Source of the DNA: Beroe ovata
Taxonomy: Eukaryota; Ctenophora; Nuda; Beroida; Beroidae
Assembly: GCA_946803715.1 (NCBI GenBank)
Contig: CAMPET010000051.1
Coordinates: 137,217 to 155,249, forward strand
Direction: 5' to 3'
DNA: 18,033 nucleotides
The notes under the pieces were generated by a model. It did not search any database, was not told where the DNA came from, and saw only the letters and a program-made list of their open reading frames with translations. Below are positions 1-8,900 of the stretch, piece by piece. Position 1 is the first letter of the stretch. Every line of letters starts with the position of its first letter. A program made the translations under genes and the position numbers.

Positions 1-38
1 TGTGTGTATGTGTGTGTGTATGTGTGAGTATGTGTTTG
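1..38. repeat. Interrupted (TG)n microsatellite
   Basis: TG dinucleotides with TA and GA interruptions at the left edge; it probably extends beyond the window. Confidence 0.9.
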
Positions 39-1458
39 TACTGTCATCAGACAGTTATGACAGGCATGCCACTGTCACTCCTCTCATATGACTGAAGTCA
101 CTTACACTGTCATAGTGGATTTCGCTGTCCAGAATCGTACTGTAAATTGGCGCGCATGGTCACGGAATTGAAAAATGTAATTATTATTGTGATTTGTGAC
201 ACATCAATGTGAACCATTATTATACGTTGGGTACGTTACTTATGCGGCTTATGTCAGAATAAGAAGAAAAGAAAGGGAGTTAAGTGGCGGCGGCAAACAG
301 CCACCTCAGGCCACACCAGGATGTCACAACAACGCCACGGCAGCCAAAACAACAGCGCAAAGATCTGCAAAGCGCGATGTTGCATTTTGCACTATTAGAG
401 AGTAAACTTCGCAAATTCAAAGATCTGAATCCACTCATTAAAAAGCACTTAGATTGCTCTTTAGTCATCGATATAAAAATCTTCAAACATGCTTGAAATT
501 TGCGCCAACAAAATTTAAAAAACACGGTGGCGTTCCAGAAATTTCTTGACTTTGTTTAACTAATGAGAACGTGCAGATATATTGCACGTATGATAAGCAG
601 TACACATGCCACTACATGCATTGATTATTAATTATTATTATTTTGGATGAGAAACTATTTGAAAATAATGAAACATAATTTTTTGTGGCAAAAAACTGGA
701 CAATAGAAATCAAAACATAATCATGAAAAACGTAGTCTGTTTTGTATGTTTCTAAAAATAAACATTCTGCTATTACCATACTTTGACTACAACATAATTG
801 TGACAATGAATAGCTTGAATATCGCATAAACACACATAATGACATCTTGACAATTTAACTCAGATCATGACCTTTGAGCTAAGTACAGAACTAGTCCTCA
901 TTATGGAAAAGCTATTGGCAATGTTTCAAAACTATCGTATGAGTGGTCTGTTTGCTGCTAAAGAAAAAAAAAGATAATGCGAATGAAAAGTCAGAAAAAC
1001 GAAAGAATAGGAGGGTTGATTGAACATAAAAACGATAATAAGCTAATTAATCGTTAATAAAGAATCGTTAATAAAGAAAACATGAAGATTAAAGAAGACA
1101 GAAGAACGAGTTTGGAACACAGATAACTATGATAAACACCGAGTTAATGGAATGTCGGAATGAGACTGCAAAGTCTGAGTGCTATATATGAATATCCACG
1201 GCGTCTATACTACTCATTCCAACAATTCACCGATAATGAAAAATGAACATGGGTCTACGTCACACTTATCCTACAGAAAAGGCTGCAGGTGTTAGGAATA
1301 TTTATACGAATATGCGGAAGTATCGTTGTTCATTCTCCAGATTTGTTGTCATCGACACGCGTTTCTCATCATTATAGGTTTGAGTAGTAGGTTACCATGC
1401 ACTATGTGTAGGAAACTAAGAAGTGTAGAGCTACTCTCAGACGGTTTCCATGGATAAA

Positions 1459-1485
1459 CACACACACACACACACACACACACAC
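1459..1485. repeat. (CA)n microsatellite
   Basis: Uninterrupted CA for 27 bases. Confidence 0.95.
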
Positions 1486-1749
1486 GGCACACAAGTGCAA
1501 CTACACAACGTACTAGCAATGCGAAGAATGAATATGTCCTGTCACTTTACATGTCACTGTGTGTTGGGCACTAGAGATGAGAAGAAGAACCAGCATTTCT
1601 TCCAAAATAGATCTCAAGGAAAAACAACCCTCGACCTAACATGAAAGGAAAGATTTTGAAGGGAAAAATGTCATTGAATTGCATGTCCTGCAACAGTTAA
1701 CTTATCAACTGATATTGGTGACGATAAATCGATCATGATTTACATAAAA

Positions 1750-1796
1750 CCCAATCAAGTGAGTACCCAATCAAATGAGTACCAATCAAGTGAGTA
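1750..1796. repeat. 16-bp tandem repeat, three copies
   Basis: Unit CCCAATCAAGTGAGTA at 1750-1765, 1766-1781 (one change) and 1782-1796 (one base shorter). Confidence 0.9.
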
Positions 1797-1891
1797 CCCA
1801 AATCATCATAAATCGGACATGATGATACTGTTCGGTATGCATAGTCAAAGGACTTGATTGAGGTTCACAGTCACTCTTTGTTCAGTGATCG

Positions 1892-1975
1892 ACACTGAAC
1901 GTCACACTGAGCGACACACAGAGCGTCACACTGAGCGTCACACTGAGCATCACACTGAGCGTCACACTGAGCGCA
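1892..1975. repeat. 12-bp minisatellite (CACTGAGCGTCA type)
   Basis: About seven copies of a 12-nt unit with single-base variants. One frame reads as repeating Thr-Glu-Arg-His, but this is a by-product of the 12-nt period and not a supported gene. A short CA run follows at about 1981-1995. Confidence 0.9.
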
Positions 1976-2475
1976 ACAACTCACACACACACACATATCT
2001 ACCGAGACAAGACAGTTCATATGTTAGCCAGTACAAGACCAGTTCCTACCCATGATTCAACCGATTCAACAAGTTTTCTAAAGATCTGATGGATGATTCG
2101 TTAGAATACATATTCTAAATAGCGACAAAGCTTTGTTCAATTCATCAGATCGCTTCAACTACTTAAAAACGCAATTTCTTGCATCTCAATAAAACATTCA
2201 AGACGAAAATGGTCAATGAAATATGCATGACTGCGAATCAAACAAGGGTTAGGAAGTTCCTTAGGAGCTCATAGATCAAAGGAAAACGATCAATCAGATA
2301 CGATTACCCCAAATATTATTGGTTTCCTAGTTCCCAATATTTATCATTTTATCATTCACTTCAGTACAAAATATAACTATTATATAATCGATAATGAACT
2401 GTAATGATGATATTGATTGATATTCGTTTATTTACATCCCTTGTAATAGAAGTAGATTGTAGTCGTAGGTTTATG

Positions 2476-2517
2476 ATTACACTAATTACACTAATTACAC
2501 TAATTACACTAATTACA
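2476..2517. repeat. 9-bp tandem repeat ATTACACTA
   Basis: About 4.7 exact copies of the 9-nt unit. Confidence 0.92.
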
Positions 2518-3724
2518 TAGCTAATTTCATGCCTGTGGCTGGAATTTATCGATTTGTACTCGATCGAAGTCAAGACTTTGAGGTAGTATAACTACCAATA
2601 TAATATTATAGGTCATCATATTATAGGGTTATTTAGGGCAATGACTTCTTAGGAGAGTGTAGTGTCTCTAGCACGCCTTATTATCAAAGTTCAGCTGAAT
2701 TTTTTTTAATTCTGATTTTTTAAGCTCTGATGAGAGATCAGTGAGCTTTCATTTTTGATCACAGACCATGCCCGGACCAATTCTGATCATAGAGTTTGAT
2801 CATCGATTATAGAAATGAAACAACATTGTTTAAGTCAAGACACTCACCATGTAGGTTAGGGTCCATCTTATCAGTCAGTGCAACCTGAAAATAATCTACC
2901 GTGAGGCTTGTGCCCCAATTTCTTGTCAGAAGGGGGTCATCAATGGGTCAGTAGGGGGCATTGATATACCTACTAATTCAAACTTTTTCGGAATTCTGAT
3001 ACAAATTCTAAAGTCACAGAATAGGTCGAGTGGTTTGCGTTACCTGGTGCAATCAAGAAGGAATGAATATAATGTAGCATACCACGTGACCACAGCACTT
3101 TATCTCGACACATTTACACCCTATAACAGAAAATGAGTGAATTCTAGTGATTGTATAAATATAGATATGCAAAAGTATATCGAGATCGAATGGATTCTCA
3201 ATGAATCACAAATTTTCCGGAACATACATATTGCATATGGATCCAAGAATATCGAATCACGATAAAATCGTGAATATGCTTGATTTGCATGATCTGCGAA
3301 TTTAACACCAAACTCTGTTATGATTGTCTGAAGTAGCGATCAATAATTGCCGATAATGAGACAAAAAGCGGCAAATTTGACGGAAATTTTCAAGAAATCC
3401 TAAGTAAGGAAATTAGTGAGTAATTAGCGAGCAACTGATTCAATTTACATACAAACATGATGTGTTCGGCTGAACACAGTCTATAAAATAGAAATAAAAT
3501 AAACGGAGCAATTTCACGACAGCTGAACCTAACGATGATTCGCGTTTCCACGAATTTTCGCTCACTCCCGAAATAAATGAGGCAAAAAGCAATTTCTGAA
3601 ACAGATTACAAATTCGAGGGTGGTTTTGGTGTGTATCGAATAGAGGTAGGTATTGCAAAATACCAAACGTGCAGCACTCAGAGAGGCGAATAGTGTTCCC
3701 TGCCCGGCTTTAACGATAATATTG

Positions 3725-3830
3725 AATCACGTGACATTTCCAACCAATCAGCACTCAGATTGCGAGTGACGCGGCGGGATGGGCCAATCAGATCGCAGCA
3801 TGGCGGTCACGTGATGCTGAGTTAGTGTGC
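3725..3830 (+). promoter_or_regulatory. Putative TATA-less promoter block (CCAAT, E-box, YY1-like)
   Basis: Within about 100 bp: CACGTGAC at 3728-3735, CCAAT at 3744-3748 and 3784-3788 (both CCAATCA, 40 bp apart), ATGGCGG at 3800-3806 and CACGTGAT at 3808-3815. NF-Y pairs, USF/MYC-type E-boxes and YY1-like ATGGCGG are common in TATA-less housekeeping promoters. The block lies about 2 kb upstream of the CEP170-like ATG on the same strand. Assignment to this gene is inference, as no 5'UTR exon or donor is certain. Confidence 0.5.
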
Positions 3831-4019
3831 TAAGCTGTCAACAAGTCTCTCCTATAACTGCTGAGAGAGAGAACACAGTAATACAAGGCCGGCTTTTAAC
3901 ATTCTATCGTGTTTGTTAATGCGGTCCTAAAATAAATATATATATCAATTCGGAGATGGAATTAGATTGTTGAAATGGTTCATGGATTGGACGATTGAAT
4001 AAGAGTCGCATAAGTTACG

Positions 4020-4120
4020 ATGAGAGATAGTTAGTTAATTCTCTTTTGACTCTGTTTACAAATGATTTGTATTTTCATTTGTAAACAGAGTCAAAAGAGA
4101 ATTAACTAACTATCTCTCAT
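4020..4120. repeat. Perfect inverted repeat, 46-bp arms, 9-nt loop
   Basis: Left arm 4020-4065 and right arm 4075-4120 are exact reverse complements over all 46 bases; the loop is TTTGTATTT. The 12-mer ATTGTTGAAATG occurs at 3966-3977 and again at 4119-4130, overlapping the right arm end by two bases. No transposon termini seen. It could be a recent template-switch product, a fold-back element, a dsRNA/small-RNA source or an assembly artefact. Confidence 0.92.
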
Positions 4121-4904
4121 TGTTGAAATGAAAACAACACCTCTTGTACTATGTGGGGAATCCATTTCTGGCGGAGGTTTGCATTAATGTTCTAAAAGGG
4201 GGAGGATGGGATAGGAAATGCAATATTTGATGGATTTTCTCGCGGCTATTATTGAAAATGGTTCAGAACAATATTTGAGTATCTCACACTCGCTCGGAAA
4301 GTCTACTGTACTCAGATAGTCAGATATAGCAAACAAAGCATACGTTAGCATTCATTATGACAATGAGAATAGAAACACACACTCACACAGACTGGCACAA
4401 AGCCAACAAATCTTCACATAATATGTAGAGAGACTGGAAATATGCTGGATCTACATCTCTCTACTCGGACTTATGAATGGGTATGTGCATACTGGACTGC
4501 TCGTATCATGTAATCAGATAATGAGACCGTATAAAGACAATGGAGAGGTAATTGACATATAGAGACTATGAAACAGCGACAAAGAGCGAGTATCAATAAT
4601 CAAATTGCTAGATCCTCCTTTCTTAGATAGATCTTCTGTTAAGATCGCGATCAAATGACAAAGCTCAAATCACAAGCTTGGGTTAATCGATGAATAATTA
4701 CCACGTCGTTCAACCGTAACAAATCAACCAGTTAAATCAATCAAAAGAAAGTAGCAAACTGTTTGAGGTGTTGGCATGGCATAATGATAAACACTGTAAA
4801 GACGGATTCATTGAATCATCATGTGAAGCGGTCACTCAAGCTGCGCCGACGAGAAGTAGCATGAAGGGACATTGCTCCTTCATCAAAATATTAGAATCTG
4901 TAAG

Positions 4905-5060
4905 ACATGCGTCAGTGCGCGGCGCGGTGTGAAATCAATTACCACAGCTGAAAAAATGCAATCTCAGTGTTCCCGCGCTGCGTGACCCAAATACTCCGCG
5001 CGCGCTGCGCGTCTCCTTTCTACGACTTTTCAGTTCACTGAGTAGAACAGGGGCGCGCAA
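4905..5060. other. CpG-rich patch in AT-rich DNA
   Basis: Contains GCGCGGCGCGG, CCCGCGCTGCG (4972-4982) and CGCGCGCGCTGCGCG, all strikingly CpG-dense compared with the surroundings. Could be an alternative promoter of the CEP170-like gene or a repeat remnant. No coding frame recognised. Confidence 0.4.
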
Positions 5061-5204
5061 CGTGTGCACAAATCTCAGAGATGATAAAATGACTAGAATT
5101 ATCAAATAAATATTCGGTTGTTAATGATCAATAAACTTATGAATCATTTGCATTTTAAATTCAAAATTTGATGATTTTCAAAAACTGCAAATATAAATAT
5201 AATG

Positions 5205-5360
5205 ACTTGGGCGGCGCCCGCGCCGCCCGCGCTGCGCAAAATAATTTTGCCAGATCACAGATGTTCATGTTATCTCAATCTGTCCACTGTTTCTTGCGCG
5301 CGGCTAAAATAATCGCATGATTTAAAAAAACAAATTAGGCTGAAGCGACCGCGACCGGTG
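5205..5360. other. Second CpG-rich patch with GC palindrome
   Basis: GGGCGGCGC at 5209-5217 pairs with GCGCCGCCC at 5220-5228 across two bases. It is followed by CCCGCGCTGCGC (5226-5237), the same core found in the patch about 250 bp upstream, and by GCGCGCGGC and CGACCGCGACCGG. The GGGCGG is an SP1-like box. About 450-600 bp before the ATG. Confidence 0.4.
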
Positions 5361-5811
5361 CAGGCCATGATCACACATATATAATTGTAAAAGCTAAAAA
5401 TTCAATTTCAAATTCATCAAAGGTTATACAAGATTAGTTATGATATGAGCAGAAAGTATCACATTCCGAACAGTTCAAAAAAAGTTAGAAACAAATCAAT
5501 TCAATGATCAAAATGATATGATAAGACAGTCTTTCGGAAATTTGGAATCCTAACTTCCAAATCTCAATGCAATAGTCATTTATATCCTTTACTTTGCCTT
5601 CAACTTCGATCTGAATTACTTTTTTACTTCAGATGTTTGAACATTGTACTCAGTGGTAAAGAGTAAATTTCATCAAACCCACACTCTTTACACAACTGAC
5701 AAATTTGAATCATGTTATTGACATCTATTGTTGATGTGGAAGAATAATTGTATTTTGTTATGAAGATAGGCTTTGAATTATCAAACAGCTTCCTAACAGA
5801 TTATTATCAGT

Positions 5812-5925
5812 ATGCCAGCTGGAGATGAACCTCCTGGATGGATATTGAAATCATGGAATTGTCAATTTGAACTTACTAATGTGACCACAACATTTGGAAA
5901 AGAAGATTCAGACTGCCTCATTCCA
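5812..5925 (+). CDS. CEP170: Coding exon 1: start codon and first half of FHA domain
   Basis: Encodes residues 1-38 (phase 0 to 0). The ATG is preceded in frame by TAA at 5794-5796, so this is the first possible Met unless an upstream exon is spliced to the possible acceptor ATTATCAG just before it (AG ends at 5810). The peptide begins MPAGDEPPGWILKSWNCQ. GWILKS aligns with the SWFLVS near the start of vertebrate CEP170, which supports this start. G29-K30 stands where the FHA family usually has Gly-Arg, a phosphopeptide-contact position. The exon ends at a strong donor, GTGAGT, at 5926. Intron 1 is 270 nt. Confidence 0.85.
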
Positions 5926-8900
5926 GTGAGTTGTTAGGAATAAGACTAGCAAAGGTGTATGTTGTATCTACGTCAGAAAAGGCATGTTGACATGGTTATG
6001 TGTAGAGATAATTGCATGCATTTTTAGTCATTTATGAGTTGATGAGTTTGTCTTGTGGATTGTTGTGGGTGAAGGGTTAATTCATAGACCTCTATGTATG
6101 GCCACTCATATCAGGAACTGTTTGATATGCAGTACACACACTCTGGGTGGTTCCTCTAGTATCATATAATCTCATGATAATCATACTTTTATCAGTTTCG
6201 TAGTGTGAGCAAGCACCATGCTGTCATTACATGGGATCCTAAGAAGCAGCAATACAAGATCAAGGAAGCCCCGTTCTCACTTGGAGTAAGAATTTCTGTC
6301 ACTGATGATCTCTGTCAATGCATGTCTATAGATTATATGGATATCAATTTGACACCATATCCTATTTCAGACATTCGTGAATGACTCAAGAATTGGAGTC
6401 AGAACCATAATTATTACTTTAGGAGACACAATACGCTTTGGAGCAGATATCCTTTTGACAAAATTTTGATATAAAATTTCAAATACTAATTGAAATTATC
6501 ATGAGATTCTAGCCTGCTAAATTTTGTTGATTGCCTTAACTCCTCTGCACATTCCCCCACTTTCCGAATTGAAATCAAAGAAAAGGAAAAGGATTTTGCT
6601 ACACCAAGAAAAACACTCTCAACTGTTCATGACATCGAGGTTTGAAGATTGATCCTCAAACCCTCCATCTCTTTCTATCCAAATAAAGCTATGTACCTGT
6701 TTTATGTTTTGTCTATATGTCTCATTGATCCTACAGAAAGAAGATGTGGAAGAATGGCCAGAGAAGAAGCAGTCTCAGACCGTTGCTTCCAACAACTCTC
6801 AGTTTGTCGTTACACCCATATCCAGCACTACACCACATGTCAAGGTAATGTTCATATCTCATGTGACATGCCCAATTCTCATATCTCATATCCCATGAAA
6901 GTGGCTCACTCCGTGCCCAATTAATAATTTCGCTTGTGGAAATACAGTATTGATGTGAAACATATTATGACCAACGTAGATTTCCTTTAATCTTGATAAT
7001 TTTAAATGAGCAAAATGTAGCGGAATTATCACTTAAATAATGGAAGAGAATTGAAACTATCTGGCAGTATTTAGGTACTAAAAGGATCCTTATATCATTT
7101 GTAGAATAACCAGAGATATCAGAGGGCATTTTAACTAGATAATGATTTGGTAATAAGATAATGGTGAGGTAATTTGATTCAAAACACGACCACACACCCT
7201 TATTTGCGATATGTTTAACATATACACCCTCATAGCATATGTTAGGGGGTGGGGGAGGTTTTCATTATATCAAAATAGATAAATATATGAGTTACACGAG
7301 TAATTTTGAATGTCTCTAATCAGACGTCATGTTTGAACCATGGACTGAAATATTCAACTTTACTCAATTTCCCCTTAACACCTCGTATTCCCCTCCCCAA
7401 AATCCCCTCCTACCCTCTCTTCCACAGGCGCCCCCAAAGCAGCCCGCTCAGAAGATCACTATGTACGAGCCCCCAGAGCTGAGGCAGGAATCACCTCGTT
7501 CACACGAGGACAGCCCCCTTATCCGGGCATCACGTGACCTGTCACTGTCCCGCTCCAGTATGGATGATCTGAGAGTTGCTGCACGGGCATCCACTCCTAA
7601 TTCATCGTGAGTTGGAGATTATCAGACGTAGGAAAACAGTTTTTCCTGTCGTTTGTTCTGATGAAATTTCTATCAAAATTCATCGCAATTCATAGTTTTA
7701 CAATGTACAACAATTTCTCGTCTGACTTCACAAATTTCAATCGAGAAATTCGTTCTTTTAATGCAGAAAGTTACTCCAAAGCTAATATCAAGAAATTTGG
7801 TGTCCACAATCTTCTGAAATATTGAGAAACTGCTGTGGTAATTTCTCGGTAGAGCACAAAGAAAGCTGCGAAATCTACTTCTGCAGTATTGCAACGATCA
7901 TTGTGCAATTATACCAAACTAAAACATTGTGTTTTCTCTTGAAACATCTTAACTTTACTTTAGAGTTAGTCTTCCTTTACCTATCCCCGTCAAATTTTTC
8001 CACCTCGACAACATGCATGCATGGGAAAACACATACACACACAGACACAGACACAGACACACACACACACACACACACCCCACACACACACACAGACCTG
8101 ATGGTGGATGAGACNCCTGTGTATTATTAGTAATGTGATACTCACGTGAAAACGGGTAGAAAAATTGGCAAAAATCTGTTGTTCCTCACCGTTATCAGAA
8201 TTCGCAGAGTAAGCCGATAAAATGTTTGCAAAATGTATGCGAAATAGTATCGGATGTTGTCATGATTGTTTCTGTTTGTGTGTTTGGTCAATGTTAATGT
8301 AGTTCTTACTCTAGAAAACTGCCTGTTTGTGATACTGTAAATCTTGAACACTGATTTTGTTTGATAGCTTTTTCCAACTTTTGTTTTCAGGTCCACCGGA
8401 GGTCGAGCTGATAGTAATAGACACCAGATACGAAGTAAGTGATCAAAACATGTGTGTGCGTGTTTGTGTTTGTGTATTTGTGTGTGTGTACTACTTTTTG
8501 TGTGTTCATCATAAACTCAAGTACACTCAAGTACACTCATATATACACGAACACACACACAGCTAAATATATGTGTATGAACGTTTGTGTATTTGTGTTC
8601 GCTGTATATGTCGAATTGACGTTTGTCTGTCCGATTGAGAATGTACCAATGTTTGTGTAAGCTGTGTGTTTGTGACAATGTAAGCTGTATGTTTGTGACG
8701 ATGTATGTTGTATGGGCTTCGTATGTTGTATGTTGTATGGGTTTTGTACATTGTATGGTTTCCTGTATACATTGCATACTATACCTATGTAAGTAGCCGT
8801 GAATTATGACCTATTTATTGTCAATTTCATGATGGTCTGGCTCCAGGACTCAGAAATTCAATCTCCAACCCCCTACCCTATTAAATACGATTACAAATCC

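Larger units (their letters stand above)
1..3724. other. Upstream AT-rich region without recognisable genes
   Basis: No exon-like open frame, tRNA or conserved motif was seen on either strand. It holds several short tandem repeats (listed separately) and scattered AATAAA and TATAAATA strings expected in AT-rich DNA. The direct 14-bp repeat AATCGTTAATAAAG occurs twice in tandem at 1049-1076. A CACGTGAC occurs at 3083-3090. The 3' end of an upstream neighbour cannot be excluded but nothing supports one. Confidence 0.5.
3831..5811. other. Presumed 5'UTR/first intron or upstream DNA
   Basis: About 2 kb between the promoter-like block and the ATG. No coding exon recognised. It contains a perfect long hairpin at 4020-4120 and two CpG-rich patches at about 4905-5060 and 5205-5360, described separately. 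The short ATTATCAG just before the ATG (AG at 5809-5810) could be the acceptor of a 5'UTR intron. No unique donor could be chosen. Confidence 0.45.

Noticed and set aside
1858-2055. Open frame reading as repeated Thr-Glu-Arg-His
   Set aside because: It is produced by the 12-bp minisatellite; no splice sites, no homology, and the surrounding DNA is not coding-like.
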